Assembly: GCF_001509475.1 (NCBI RefSeq)
Contig: NZ_LLZG01000364.1
Location: 1-64,000, forward strand
Origin: Streptomyces regalis
GTDB taxonomy: Bacteria; Actinomycetota; Actinomycetes; Streptomycetales; Streptomycetaceae
Length of the DNA: 64,000 bases
Reading direction: 5' to 3'
The notes beneath the pieces are model-generated. The model was not told where the DNA came from. It was given only the letters and a program-made list of their open reading frames with translations, and did no database searches. How positions within the stretch are numbered: position 1 is the first letter of the stretch; every line of letters begins with the position of its first letter. This document shows, piece after piece, positions 40,532-51,374 of the stretch. The position numbers and the translations under genes are program-made.

Positions 40532-41458
40532 GTGCTGGGTCCCGTGATTCTCGCCGCGTCGCGCAGCGACCGGATGCGACGCCTGATCTCGGCGGCCCCG
40601 GTGACGAAGCAGGTCGTCGACCGTTTCATCCCCGGTGAGACCGTCGACGAGGTCGTGCCGATCATCGAGGACCTCACCGCCAAGGGTCTGGAGCTGACGA
40701 TGGACGTCGTCGGCGAGGACATCACCCGCCCCGAACAGGCCGCCGCCGCCCGGGACGCCTATCTGCGGCTCATCGACCGGATCAAGGACCTGGAGCTCGG
40801 CGAGCGCGTCGAGATGTCCGTCAAGCTCTCCATGTTCGGGCAGGCGCTGGAGGGCGGCCACGAGCTCGCCTTGGCCAATGTCCGCCCGGTCGTCGAGGCC
40901 GCCGCCGCCATCGGTACGACGGTCACGCTCGACGCGGAGGACCACACCACCCTCGACTCGATGTTCGCCATCCACGACGAGCTGCGCAGGGACTTCCCGC
41001 AGACCGGCTGCGTCATCCAGGCCTACCTCTTCCGCACCGAGGCCGACGCCCGCCGCCTCGCCGCGAACGGCAGCCGCGTACGGCTCGTCAAGGGTGCGTA
41101 CAAAGAGCCCGCCGAGGTCGCCTACCAGCAGAAACACGAGATCGACAAGGCGTACGTCCGGATCCTCAAGGTTCTGATGGAGGGCACCGGGTACCCGATG
41201 ATCGGGTCCCACGACCCGCGCCTGATCTCCGTCGCCCAGGAACTCGCGCGGCGCGCCGGGCGAAAGCTCGACGAGTACGAGTTCCAGATGCTGTACGGGA
41301 TCAGGAGCGACGAGCACCTGCGGCTGGCCGCCGAGGGGCATCGCATGCGCGTCTACACCGCCTACGGCACCGACTGGTACGGCTACTTCATGCGACGGCT
41401 CGCGGAGAAGCCGGCGAACCTGCGCTTCTTCGTACGAAGCATGATCACCAAGGGCTGA
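40532..41458 (+). CDS. putA: proline dehydrogenase (monofunctional)
   Basis: This 308-residue FAD enzyme oxidises L-proline to pyrroline-5-carboxylate at the membrane. GTG 40532 with GGAGG six bases upstream is the start; the open frame to 40406 is not homologous. Signatures include VSVKLSMFGQALEG (written in the gene as MSVKLSMF), TLDAEDHTTLDS, VRLVKGAYKEPAEVAY and the C-terminal FMRRLAEKPANL. It is separate from the P5C dehydrogenase, as usual in Gram-positives, which follows 45 nt downstream in the same operon. Confidence 0.96.
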   Translation: MLGPVILAASRSDRMRRLISAAPVTKQVVDRFIPGETVDEVVPIIEDLTAKGLELTMDVVGEDITRPEQAAAARDAYLRLIDRIKDLELGERVEMSVKLSMFGQALEGGHELALANVRPVVEAAAAIGTTVTLDAEDHTTLDSMFAIHDELRRDFPQTGCVIQAYLFRTEADARRLAANGSRVRLVKGAYKEPAEVAYQQKHEIDKAYVRILKVLMEGTGYPMIGSHDPRLISVAQELARRAGRKLDEYEFQMLYGIRSDEHLRLAAEGHRMRVYTAYGTDWYGYFMRRLAEKPANLRFFVRSMITKG

Positions 41459-41503
41459 GCCCACACCGCTCGAGAACACCGCTCAGTAAGGAGTTCAGAA
41501 CCC

Positions 41504-43135
<1,632 letters not shown>

Positions 43136-43150
43136 CACCCCGACGCACCT

Positions 43151-43187
43151 CGAGAAGGCCGGGTCCTGAACGGACCCGGCCTTCTCG
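43151..43187. terminator. pruA terminator
   Basis: A perfect 16-bp stem (43151-43166 with 43172-43187) with a 5-nt loop lies 15 nt after the pruA stop and 17 nt before the converging small gene, so it can act in both directions. Confidence 0.88.
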
Positions 43188-43203
43188 GGCTGTGCGGCAG
43201 GGG

Positions 43204-43410
43204 CTACTCGGCGATCTCCGTGCGCTCCCACCACTCGTACACGGGCAGCCTGCCCTCGACGGTGTCCGCGTGCCGCGGTGTCGGCCTGAAGTGCTCGTAT
43301 CCGCCGCGGAGCTTGATCTTCGCGTCCGGGCCGGGGGACGGGGCCGGGACGATCCGCTCGGGCAGGTCGTCCGGGCCGCCCTCGAGGAACACTTTCGACG
43401 TGTCGTTCAT
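43204..43410 (-). CDS. small protein, DUF5988-like
   Basis: This 68-residue soluble protein starts MNDTSKVFLEGGPDDLPERI and contains KIKLRGGYEHFRPT, which resembles the DUF5988 family of short Streptomyces proteins. Several members of that family are found near metabolic clusters; function is unknown. A frame open further upstream lacks this homology. It is transcribed away from the AAC(2')-like gene, 87 nt apart, and converges on pruA. Confidence 0.7.
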   Translation of the reverse strand: MNDTSKVFLEGGPDDLPERIVPAPSPGPDAKIKLRGGYEHFRPTPRHADTVEGRLPVYEWWERTEIAE

Positions 43411-43497
43411 GGGTTCACCGGTTCCCCTCGTCCCGACCCGGTGTCCCGCGTCCCGCCCAGGATCAGCCAAGTGGGCGATCCCCTCGATACTGGTCGG

Positions 43498-44055
43498 ATG
43501 ACCACACCGACAGCCACTTTCGCCCCGCGCACCGCCCACACCGCCGACCTCACCCCCACCGAACTGCGCGCGATCCGTGCTCTGTTGGACGACGCCTTCG
43601 ACGGCGACTTCTCCGACGAGGACTTCGAGCACGGGCTCGGCGGTATGCATGCCCTGGTCCACGACGAGGCAGGGCGGCTCGTCGCGCACGGTTCGGTGAT
43701 CATGCGGCGGGTACGGCACCGGGAGCGGTGGCTGCGGGTCGGGTACGTCGAGGCGGTGGGCGTACGGTCCGACGCGCGGCGGACGGGGCTCGGCGGCCGG
43801 GTGATGGCGGAGCTGGAGCGGGTGATCGACCGGGCGTACGACGCGGGGATGCTGTCCGCGAGCGACGAGGGGGCCGCCCTGTACGCCGCCCGTGGCTGGG
43901 AGGTGTGGGGCGGGCGGGTCTCAGCGCTGGGGCCGGCGGGCGTCGTGCATCTGCCGGACGAGGAGGGGAGCACATTCGTGCGGCCCGCCCTCGCCGGTCC
44001 GCTCGACCCGGCGTTCGAGCTGGTCTTCGACTGGCGGGACGGCGACGTGCTCTGA
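43498..44055 (+). CDS. AAC(2')-I-like aminoglycoside N-acetyltransferase family protein
   Basis: This 185-residue GNAT protein closely follows the mycobacterial AAC(2')-I pattern from end to end: HTADL, FDGDFSDEDFEHGLGGMHAL, VIMRR, LRVGYVEAVGVRSDARR, LYAARGWEVWGG, PDEEGSTFV and the C-terminal DWRDGDVL. Mycobacterial relatives acetylate the 2'-amino group of aminoglycosides. No ribosome binding site is seen; GATACT at 43486-43491, six bases before the ATG, suggests a leaderless message. Resistance is a family-based expectation, not shown here; the physiological acceptor may differ. Confidence 0.82.
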   Translation: MTTPTATFAPRTAHTADLTPTELRAIRALLDDAFDGDFSDEDFEHGLGGMHALVHDEAGRLVAHGSVIMRRVRHRERWLRVGYVEAVGVRSDARRTGLGGRVMAELERVIDRAYDAGMLSASDEGAALYAARGWEVWGGRVSALGPAGVVHLPDEEGSTFVRPALAGPLDPAFELVFDWRDGDVL

Positions 44056-44097
44056 CGGCCAGGAAGGCAAAGGCGCAGGTCAGTGGCGTGTGATCCA

Positions 44098-44160
44098 GTC
44101 CACCGTCTCAGATAGTAGGAAGTCCGAGTAATTGTGGAGACAGACGCGTCATCCTCGCTT
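44098..44160. other. AT-rich structured intergenic motif
   Basis: In the 259-nt gap 44056-44314, a patch containing CAGATAGTAGGAAGTCCGAG and AATTGTGGAGACAG stands out by low GC. Its ends GTCTC (44105-44109) and GAGAC (44137-44141) can pair. It may be a promoter or RNA element for the small gene at 44315. I cannot name it. Confidence 0.35.
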
Positions 44161-44314
44161 AGCTTTGTAGGAGCCGAACGCATCGCTCGATCAAGCGAAT
44201 GGCGGTCGTGAGCCGGGCCCCGTGCAGGCAACCCCTGCGGCACCGCTCCCCGCCCCACCCGGCGTCTCGTAACCCCTGTCTGCACTCCCGGATTGTCGAA
44301 GGAGTCGATTTCCC

Positions 44315-44455
44315 ATGGCCGAGACGACCGCCCGCCGTCGAGTCCGTCACCTCTCCCGTACGAGCGAGTCCGACCGCAAGAACGCTGCCGCAGCCCTCCA
44401 GCGTGCCCTCGACCGCAGGGACAACGGCGGAGCCACCGGCCATCAGGCGGCCTGA
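44315..44455 (+). CDS. 46-residue basic small protein
   Basis: ATG 44315 with AAGGAG at 44299-44304 opens a 46-codon frame: MAETTARRRVRHLSRTSESD..., a basic Arg-rich N-terminus followed by a helix (RKNAAAALQRALDRRDNGG). The ribosome binding site, the composition and the abrupt, well-formed ends support a real gene. It looks like a nucleic-acid-binding or ribosome-associated small protein, but there is no direct evidence. It converges on the phosphatase gene, with its stop 70 nt from that gene's stop. Confidence 0.7.
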   Translation: MAETTARRRVRHLSRTSESDRKNAAAALQRALDRRDNGGATGHQAA

Positions 44456-44525
44456 CGCCACAGCCGCGTACCCGCGCGGACGCACACAAGCCGGGAGCCG
44501 CACCCGTACGAGGTGCGGCGCGGTC

Positions 44526-46130
44526 TCACACCCCGCGCCGCACCTCGAAATGGTCGACGCGCTCCCCGGTCGGCGACAGCGCCGACACCTTCAGGCGTGG
44601 CTTCGGGCCGCTCTCCGCCTCCACCGAGAGGAAGGAGAAGCCCCGGTAACGCACCCGCGACCACTGCACGCTCTCGGTCCGATTGTCGCGTGACCTGGTC
44701 CACTTGAAGGAGTCGATCGACTCCCGCTCGGTGACATGGCCCTCGTAGCTCTCCTCGGCGCCGTTCGGGAAGCCGTACAGGTCTTTGCCGCCGCCGCCCG
44801 CCGTGACGTACACGATCCCGTCCCGCGTCGGGTCCGTCGTCGCGCCGATCGGCACCGGGCTGCCGACCTCGCCGTTCAGGATCGCGTCGGTCCGCTCGTA
44901 CACGTGGTTGTGCCCGTTGATCACCAGGTCGACCTGGTGCTGGGCGAAGAGCGGCACCCACTCGGCGCGGATGCCCCCGTCGGAGGCGTGCGTCGAGGTC
45001 GAGTAGGCGCAGTGGTGGAAGTAGACGACCACGAAGTCGACCGCTCGGTCGGCCCGCAGCTCGCGGAGCTTGCGGTCCAGCCACTTCGTCTGCCGCCCCT
45101 CCGTGTAGCCGAAGTTGGCGGGGATCTCGTACGACACGTCGTTCGCGTCCAGCGCGACCACGCCGACGTTGCCGTACGTGAAGGCGTACACCCCCGGCGC
45201 CGTACGCGGGTCGAAGCCGCTGTCCGGGAGGGAGAAACGGGCGAGTTGGCCGCCGTAGCCGTCCGGCGAGTACCAGGCCTCCATGTCGTGGTTGCCGGTC
45301 GTCACCATCCACGGCACCGACTTCGCCACCGACTCGGTCTGCTTGAGGAACAGGTCCCAGAAACCGGGGTCGTAGCCGTCCGACTCCTTGCCCTTGCCGT
45401 TGACATTCGCGTAGCAGATGTCGCCGGCGTGGAGGTGGAAGGCGGGGTCCTGGCGCAGCAGGACATGGTCGTTGGCGGATGCCGCCTCGCTGACGCCCTG
45501 GTCGCCGAAGGCCGTGAAGGTGAAGGTCTCCGGGGTGGCGGGCGCCGTGCGGAAGGAGGCGATCGTCGAGCGGTGCCGAGGTTCGGCGGGGTCGAAGCCG
45601 TCGTGGCCCACGCCGTAGTAGTGCGTCGTGCCGGGGCGCAGGGTGTCCAGGGCCGCGTGGACGTAGTACTGCTCGAACGCCGGGCGGATGCCCTGGAGCG
45701 CCGGGGTGTGCAGATCGCGCACCTCCGCCTCGATCCTCCGGTCCAGGTCGTCCGGGCGCAGTCCGATCCGGACGTACGGCTTCTTCACCGCGGCCGGCAC
45801 CTGCCAGGAGATCCGCATCTGCGTCTTCGGGTCGGCGCCGAAGGCGAGATGGCGGCCGAAGGGGGCGACGGCGGAGCCCGGCACCTTGGCCGGAGTGGAT
45901 GCGGCCGCCGAGGGGCCGGCCGCCGTACCTGCCCCCGCCCCCGAACCCGAGCAGCCCGTCAGGAGCCCGCCCGCCACCGCGCCCGCCGTCACCAGTGTGC
46001 GGCGCCGGGTCAGCTTCGTACGCAGGTACTCGTGCTGTTCCGCCATGCTCATGCGGCGGGCGAGCTGGGGCGGGATGCCGAAGTCGGGGACGGGGGGCCC
46101 GGGGGGTGTCCCCCTGGATGGCACAGTCAT
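44526..46130 (-). CDS. purple acid phosphatase-type metallophosphoesterase, Tat lipoprotein
   Basis: From ATG 46130 the product has 534 residues. An unusual 45-residue leader precedes a twin-arginine signal (KLTRRRTLVTAG) that ends in a lipobox (LLTGC). An N-terminal fibronectin-like PAP domain follows, then the metallophosphatase with all five ligand blocks: GDQG, GDICYAN, GNHD, VVYFHH and NGHNHVYER. It should be exported folded with its Fe/Zn-type metal centre and release phosphate from organic esters. An internal ATG at the MSMAEQHEYL segment is an alternative start. It is divergent from leuB. Confidence 0.92.
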   Translation of the reverse strand: MTVPSRGTPPGPPVPDFGIPPQLARRMSMAEQHEYLRTKLTRRRTLVTAGAVAGGLLTGCSGSGAGAGTAAGPSAAASTPAKVPGSAVAPFGRHLAFGADPKTQMRISWQVPAAVKKPYVRIGLRPDDLDRRIEAEVRDLHTPALQGIRPAFEQYYVHAALDTLRPGTTHYYGVGHDGFDPAEPRHRSTIASFRTAPATPETFTFTAFGDQGVSEAASANDHVLLRQDPAFHLHAGDICYANVNGKGKESDGYDPGFWDLFLKQTESVAKSVPWMVTTGNHDMEAWYSPDGYGGQLARFSLPDSGFDPRTAPGVYAFTYGNVGVVALDANDVSYEIPANFGYTEGRQTKWLDRKLRELRADRAVDFVVVYFHHCAYSTSTHASDGGIRAEWVPLFAQHQVDLVINGHNHVYERTDAILNGEVGSPVPIGATTDPTRDGIVYVTAGGGGKDLYGFPNGAEESYEGHVTERESIDSFKWTRSRDNRTESVQWSRVRYRGFSFLSVEAESGPKPRLKVSALSPTGERVDHFEVRRGV

Positions 46131-46272
46131 GAAAGGGAACTTCCCAGCGACAGCCAACACCCGCCCCACATACGGGTGAACGCCGGTCGACGCGCAAACG
46201 CCGTCCCCCATCCGGCTGTCCGTATCGCGGACATGCCGTGTCATCCCATGGGACGAGGAGTAGGGTGCCGAC

Positions 46273-47316
46273 ATGTCTCGCAGCCTCAATCTCGCAGTGA
46301 TTCCCGGTGACGGCATCGGCCAGGAGGTCGTGGCCGAAGGCCTGAAGGTCCTCTCCGCCGTCCTTCCGCAGGATGTGAAGCTGGAGACCAAGGAGTACGA
46401 CTTCGGTGCCCGGCGCTACCACGCCACCGGTGAGACCCTCACCGACGCCGATGTCGAGGCGCTCAAGAAGCACGACGCCATCCTGCTCGGCGCGATCGGC
46501 GACCCCTCGGTCCCGTCCGGCGTCCTGGAGCGCGGTTTCCTGCTCAAGCTCCGCTTCCTCTTCGACCACCACGTCAACCTGCGTCCGTCGAAGCTCCTCC
46601 CGGGTGTCGCCACCCCGCTCGCCGGTCAGCCGGAGATCGACTTCGTCGTCGTCCGCGAGGGCACCGAGGGCCCGTACACCGGCAACGGCGGCACCATCCG
46701 CAAGGGCACCCCGCACGAGGTCGCCACCGAGGTCTCCGTCAACACGGCCTTCGGTGTCGAGCGCGTGGTCCGCGACGCCTTCGCCCGCGCACAGGCCCGC
46801 CCCCGCAAGAAGCTGGCGCTGATCCACAAGAACAACGTGCTGGCCTTCGCGGGCCATCTGTGGACGGACATCTTCAACAAGGTGGCCGAGGAGTTCCCCG
46901 ACGTCACCACCGAGTACATGCACGTGGACGCGGCGACCATCTACCTGGTCACGCAGCCCGAGCGCTTCGACGTGATCGTCACCGACAACCTCTTCGGCGA
47001 CATCATCACCGACCTCGCCGCGGCCGTCTCCGGCGGCATCGGCGTGGCGGCCTCCGGCAACATCAACCCCTCCGGCGAGTTCCCGTCCATGTTCGAGCCC
47101 GTCCACGGCTCGGCCCCGGACATCGCCGGCCAGGGCAATGCCGACCCCACCGCCACGGTCCTGTCCGTCGCCCTGCTGCTGCGCCACCTCGGCTACGACG
47201 CCGAGGCCGCCCGCATCGACGAGGCCGTCTCCACCGACCTCGCGGAGCGTACCGGCAAGCCCGCCCGCTCCACGTCGGAGATCGGCGACGCCCTGGCCGT
47301 ACGAGTAGCCGGCTGA
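46273..47316 (+). CDS. leuB: 3-isopropylmalate dehydrogenase
   Basis: This 347-residue enzyme carries out the NAD-dependent oxidative decarboxylation step of leucine synthesis. It starts [21 protein letters not shown] and has the metal/substrate motif [20 protein letters not shown] and the NAD-binding end [23 protein letters not shown] 46273 is 143 nt from the divergent phosphatase start, with AGGAGTAGGG upstream. The transcript ends at 47386-47419. Confidence 0.97.
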   Translation: MSRSLNLAVIPGDGIGQEVVAEGLKVLSAVLPQDVKLETKEYDFGARRYHATGETLTDADVEALKKHDAILLGAIGDPSVPSGVLERGFLLKLRFLFDHHVNLRPSKLLPGVATPLAGQPEIDFVVVREGTEGPYTGNGGTIRKGTPHEVATEVSVNTAFGVERVVRDAFARAQARPRKKLALIHKNNVLAFAGHLWTDIFNKVAEEFPDVTTEYMHVDAATIYLVTQPERFDVIVTDNLFGDIITDLAAAVSGGIGVAASGNINPSGEFPSMFEPVHGSAPDIAGQGNADPTATVLSVALLLRHLGYDAEAARIDEAVSTDLAERTGKPARSTSEIGDALAVRVAG

Positions 47317-47385
47317 CCGTCCCCCACTGCCTTAAGGGCGGGGGGGGGACCCCCACCGCCACTCGGAATCTCACGCAGATCCCTC

Positions 47386-47419
47386 GAAGCCGCCGGGTCA
47401 CGAAGCACCCGGCGGCTTC
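47386..47419 (+). terminator. leuB terminator
   Basis: GAAGCCGCCGGGT pairs perfectly with ACCCGGCGGCTTC over 13 bp with an 8-nt loop. Before it, 47326-47356 carries a G-rich repeat (CCCCCACTGCCTTAAGGGCG and following G-run) of a type common between Streptomyces genes. The whole gap 47317-47620 is about 300 nt. Confidence 0.8.
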
Positions 47420-47481
47420 CCTGTGTCCGCCGCCGGGTGTCACCATCAACCCTGAGTCGCGATTCACGCCGATCACGCCGA

Positions 47482-47510
47482 TTTCTTCCACGGCTCCCGC
47501 TTGCGATAAT
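47482..47510 (+). promoter_or_regulatory. candidate ilvE promoter
   Basis: GATAAT (47505-47510) matches the -10 consensus at five of six positions; TTTCTT lies 17 bp upstream as a poor -35. The element is 110 nt before the ilvE start, leaving a leader of about 100 nt. No leader peptide or terminator was found there. Confidence 0.45.
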
Positions 47511-47620
47511 CGAACGCGGAGCCGCGGATCGATGGAATGCTCGGACGTCCTAGCACTGGCCACTGGCAGTACTGGCGTGATCGCGGCCCGCCACAACCAA
47601 CCGGTGAAGGACATCTACTC

Positions 47621-48727
47621 ATGACGACGCCCACGATCGAGCTCAAGCCCTCCGCCAGTCCGCTCGCCGCCGCAGAGCGCGAGGCGATCCTGGCCAACCC
47701 CGGGTTCGGCCGCCACTTCACCGATCACATGGTGACGATCAAGTGGACCGAGGGCCGCGGCTGGCACGACGGCCAGCTCGTGCCGTACGCGCCGATCTCC
47801 CTCGACCCGGCCACCATGGTCCTGCACTACGCCCAGGAGATCTTCGAGGGACTGAAGGCCTACCGCCGGCCCGACGGGTCCGTCGCCACCTTCCGCCCCG
47901 AGAAGAACGCCCAGCGCTTCCAGTCCTCCGCCCGCCGGCTCGGCATGCCGGAGCTGCCGGTGGAGACCTTCATCGAGGCGTGCGACGTGCTGGTGAGCCA
48001 GGACCAGGCCTGGGTCCCGGCGCACGGCGGCGAGGAGTCCCTCTACCTGCGTCCGTTCATGTTCGCGACGGAGGTCGGCCTGGGCGTGAAGCCCGCCAGC
48101 GAGTACCTGTTCATCGTCATCGCCTCCCCGGCCGGCGCGTACTTCCCCGGTGGCGTCAAGCCGGTGTCCATCTGGGTCTCCGAGGACCACGTCCGCGCCG
48201 TGCCGGGCGGCATGGGCGACGCGAAGACGGGCGGCAACTACGCCGCCTCCCTGCTGGCCCAGGCCGAGGCCGCCGCCGAGGGCTGCGCCCAGGTCTGCTA
48301 CCTCGACGCGGTCGAGCGCAAGTGGGTCGAGGAACTCGGCGGCATGAACCTGTACTTCGTGTACGGCGCTGCGTCCAATGAAAAGCCGGTGATCATCACG
48401 CCGTCCCTCACCGGCTCCATCCTGGAGGGAGTCACCCGTGACTCCCTCCTCACGGTCGCCCGTGACCTCGGCTACGAGGCCGAGGAGGGCCGCGTCTCCG
48501 TCGACCAGTGGCAGCGCGACTCGGAGAACGGCACCCTCACCGAGGTCTTCGCCTGCGGTACGGCGGCGGTCATCACGCCGGTCGGCACCGTCAAGCGTAC
48601 GGGCGCGCAGTGGCAGCAGAGCGGCGGGGAGCCCGGCGAGGTCACGCTGAAGCTGCGCGAGGCGCTCCTCGACATCCAGCGGGGCAAGGCCGAGGACAAG
48701 CACGGCTGGATGCACAAGCTGGGCTGA
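47621..48727 (+). CDS. ilvE: branched-chain amino acid aminotransferase
   Basis: This 368-residue class IV PLP aminotransferase makes Leu, Ile and Val from their 2-oxo acids. The PLP lysine is in [16 protein letters not shown]. Other family marks are [20 protein letters not shown] and [18 protein letters not shown] 47621 follows GAAGGA; the frame runs on upstream without homology. It is separate from leuB and ends at a 15-bp hairpin. Confidence 0.97.
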   Translation: MTTPTIELKPSASPLAAAEREAILANPGFGRHFTDHMVTIKWTEGRGWHDGQLVPYAPISLDPATMVLHYAQEIFEGLKAYRRPDGSVATFRPEKNAQRFQSSARRLGMPELPVETFIEACDVLVSQDQAWVPAHGGEESLYLRPFMFATEVGLGVKPASEYLFIVIASPAGAYFPGGVKPVSIWVSEDHVRAVPGGMGDAKTGGNYAASLLAQAEAAAEGCAQVCYLDAVERKWVEELGGMNLYFVYGAASNEKPVIITPSLTGSILEGVTRDSLLTVARDLGYEAEEGRVSVDQWQRDSENGTLTEVFACGTAAVITPVGTVKRTGAQWQQSGGEPGEVTLKLREALLDIQRGKAEDKHGWMHKLG

Positions 48728-48745
48728 GTCACACCGGGAGACGAG

Positions 48746-48779
48746 GAGCCCGCCCCGGCCCTGCGGCCGGGGCGGGCTC
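48746..48779 (+). terminator. ilvE terminator
   Basis: GAGCCCGCCCCGGCC and GGCCGGGGCGGGCTC form a perfect 15-bp stem with a CTGC loop, 18 nt after the ilvE stop. The remaining sequence to 48946 shows nothing recognisable. Confidence 0.88.
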
Positions 48780-48946
48780 GCCGTATCTCCGTCCGGAATC
48801 CGACCGGTAGCTCCTCCAACTGGCGGTCGGAGCATGGCCGTTCGTTCGACGCGTATCGCCCCCTCCGCACGGGTATCCACTGATTCCGCGGGGGAACGAG
48901 CCGGCCTCCCCTGCGCGCATACGACGCCAGGAGGAGGGAGCGCCAG

Positions 48947-50017
48947 GTGAGCGGACGGTCGCCGATACCCCGGTTGAGATGGCTCGCCCGGGCGTTACGC
49001 ACGCCACGCCGCCCCCAGAGCCTCACGGTGCTCGTCCTGCTCACGGCCTGCGCCACCCTGTTGCTGTGGCACAGCAAGGGCATGGACAACTACGACGAGA
49101 ACCTCGCCCTCAACCTCGGCACCGACATCCTGGGCGTCGTCGTCACCGTCTTCGTGATCGGTCCGCTGATCTCCCGGGCCCAGGAGGGCCGAGTCCGCGA
49201 GCACCACCGGCTCGACTACGAGTGGTTCGCCGCCCAGGTCCACGGCACCACCTCGAACGTGAAGGTGCTCGACACCTTCTCCAACCTCTTCGGGCCGCAG
49301 TTCTCCGAGCGCTTCTTCCGCGCTGTCCGGGCAGCCACCGCGCACGGAGCCCGGGTGCAGATCCTGCTCCTCGACCCGGACTCCCTCGCCGTCATCCTGC
49401 GCGGCCGCGAACTGGGCGAGCGCAGCGCCGACATCCGCCGTGACATCCTGCGCAATCTGCGCACCCTCGACCGGTTCGCGCAGCGCCTCGACGACAACGC
49501 GCGCCAGTTCCTCGAGGTGCGGCTGTGCTCGACCTCCCCCGGTGTGACGCTGTACCGCTGGGACGAGCGGTGTCTGGTCTCCTTCCTCACCGTCGGCCGG
49601 CTCTCCGGCGAGGGAGTCCAGCTCGAGGTCGCCGTCCGTTCCCCGCTCGGCACCTTCGTCGAGCAGCGCTTCGACGAACTGTGGCAGCAGGGCAAGCCGA
49701 TGGAACGCTTCACCCGGATGCCGGTCACCCTCGTCGACACGGGGAACGGGCGACGCGAGTTCACCTGCCAGTTCGTGTCCGTCGACGACAGCCTCTACAT
49801 CTCCGGACCCGACCTCGTCACCTACCTGGCCCGCCACCACCTCGACCAACTCTCCGCGTTCAGCGACGCCTTGACCGCCCCGGGCGCACACGAACTGATC
49901 GTGGTCGACGACGAGAGCGACCTGCACGCGCAACTCATCCAGCACTTCACGGAGAAGTACGATGCGTCGACGACCGCGTTCGTCCAGTTGCGGCCGTCGG
50001 TCCTGGTCACGGAATAG
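48947..50017 (+). CDS. two-helix membrane protein with PLD-like cytoplasmic domain
   Basis: This 356-residue protein starts at GTG 48947 behind GGAGGAGGGAG. Two membrane helices (about residues 25-43 and 58-76) are followed by a soluble region recalling the phospholipase D fold: KVLDTFSNLFG, VQILLLDPDSLAVILRGRELG and VRSPLGTFVEQRFDELW. The HxKxxxxD catalytic motif is absent, so it is probably a non-catalytic or divergent sensor/effector. It ends 15 nt before the KamA-type gene and must be co-transcribed with it. I do not recognise a named family. Confidence 0.72.
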   Translation: MSGRSPIPRLRWLARALRTPRRPQSLTVLVLLTACATLLLWHSKGMDNYDENLALNLGTDILGVVVTVFVIGPLISRAQEGRVREHHRLDYEWFAAQVHGTTSNVKVLDTFSNLFGPQFSERFFRAVRAATAHGARVQILLLDPDSLAVILRGRELGERSADIRRDILRNLRTLDRFAQRLDDNARQFLEVRLCSTSPGVTLYRWDERCLVSFLTVGRLSGEGVQLEVAVRSPLGTFVEQRFDELWQQGKPMERFTRMPVTLVDTGNGRREFTCQFVSVDDSLYISGPDLVTYLARHHLDQLSAFSDALTAPGAHELIVVDDESDLHAQLIQHFTEKYDASTTAFVQLRPSVLVTE

Positions 50018-50032
50018 AGGGCCCTGGCACAG

Positions 50033-51352
50033 ATGAGTTCAGCGCACCACCCCGCTCCCAACGGAGGGAGCCCCCGCTTTCGCGCCTTCACGCCCCGTGA
50101 TCTGGACGCCCTGCTGCAGCGCGTGCCCCTGTCGTCCGACCAGCGGCTCGCACTGCGGGCGGTGGCGGCGGTCCTGCCGTTCCGTACGAACACGTACGTC
50201 GTCGACGAGCTGATCGACTGGACGGCCGTACCCGACGACCCGATCTTCCGGCTCACCTTCCCGCAGACCGGCATGCTGCCCGCGCCGGACCTGCGCCGCA
50301 TGGCCGACCTCCTCCTGCGGGACGCGCCGAAGGCCGAGGTCGTGCGCGTGGCCCACGAGATCCGGATGAAGCTCAACCCGCATCCCTCGGGCCAGCTCGA
50401 CGCCAACGTCCCGGTGCACGAGGGGCGCCGGCTGACGGGCCTTCAGCACAAGTACCCGGAGACGGTGCTGATCTTTCCGCGTCAGGGCCAGACCTGCCAC
50501 GCCTACTGCACGTACTGCTTCCGGTGGCCGCAGTTCGTCGGCGAGGCCGACCTGCGCATCGCCACCGACGACATCGCCGCCACCACCGCCTATCTGCGCG
50601 CCCATCCGGAGGTCAGCAGCGCGCTGATCACCGGCGGCGATCCGCTGGTGATGAGCACGGACGTGCTGCGCCGCTATGTCGAACCGCTGCTGGAGATCGA
50701 CACGATCCGCTCGGTGCGCATCGGCACCAAGTCGCTCGCCTTCTGGCCCTACCGGTTCGTCTCCGACCGGGACGCCGACGACCTGCTCGGGCTCTTCGAG
50801 CAGGTCGTGGCGAGCGGCCGGCATCTGGCCCTGATGGCCCATGTCACCCATCCGCAGGAGCTGCGGCCGGCCGTGGTGCGGCAGGCGATGCGCCGGGTGC
50901 GCGACACGGGCGCCGTGATCCGGTGCCAGGGTCCGCTGGTGGCGGGCATCAACGACAGCGCTGATGCCTGGGCCGAGCTGTGGGACGAGACGACCACCCT
51001 GGGTGCGGTGCCGTACTACCAGTTCGTGGAGCGCGACACTGGTCCGCAGGGCTACTTCGGGGTGCCGTTGGCCCGCGGCCACGAGATCTTCCGCGCCGCC
51101 TACTCCCGCGTCTCCGGCCTCGCCCGCACCGTACGCGGACCGGTCATGTCGGCCATGCCCGGCAAGGTGTGCGTGGACGGCGTCGCCGAGGTGGCCGGCG
51201 AGAAGGTCTTCGTGCTGCACCTGATCCAGGCGCGCAACCCGGACCTGGTCGACCGTCCGTTCTTCGCGGCGTACGACGAGGGCGCGACCTGGTTCACCGA
51301 CCTGAAGCCGGCGTTCAGCGCGGAGTTCCTGCCGGGGCTGGAGGCGGGCTGA
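50033..51352 (+). CDS. KamA-family radical SAM protein (lysine 2,3-aminomutase-like)
   Basis: This 439-residue enzyme has the radical SAM cluster motif C155-x3-C159-x2-C162 (CHAYCTYCFRW), a GGD motif (TGGDPLVMS) and a Lys378 in SAMPGKVCVDG, placed like the PLP lysine of lysine 2,3-aminomutase. Members shift an amino group from C2 to C3 of an amino acid. The residues after the cluster (FRWPQF) differ from classical lysine aminomutases, so lysine as substrate is uncertain. It forms a two-gene unit with the membrane protein upstream, 15 nt apart. Confidence 0.88.
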   Translation: MSSAHHPAPNGGSPRFRAFTPRDLDALLQRVPLSSDQRLALRAVAAVLPFRTNTYVVDELIDWTAVPDDPIFRLTFPQTGMLPAPDLRRMADLLLRDAPKAEVVRVAHEIRMKLNPHPSGQLDANVPVHEGRRLTGLQHKYPETVLIFPRQGQTCHAYCTYCFRWPQFVGEADLRIATDDIAATTAYLRAHPEVSSALITGGDPLVMSTDVLRRYVEPLLEIDTIRSVRIGTKSLAFWPYRFVSDRDADDLLGLFEQVVASGRHLALMAHVTHPQELRPAVVRQAMRRVRDTGAVIRCQGPLVAGINDSADAWAELWDETTTLGAVPYYQFVERDTGPQGYFGVPLARGHEIFRAAYSRVSGLARTVRGPVMSAMPGKVCVDGVAEVAGEKVFVLHLIQARNPDLVDRPFFAAYDEGATWFTDLKPAFSAEFLPGLEAG

Positions 51353-51374
51353 TCTGTTGGTCGGCGTTGCGGGC

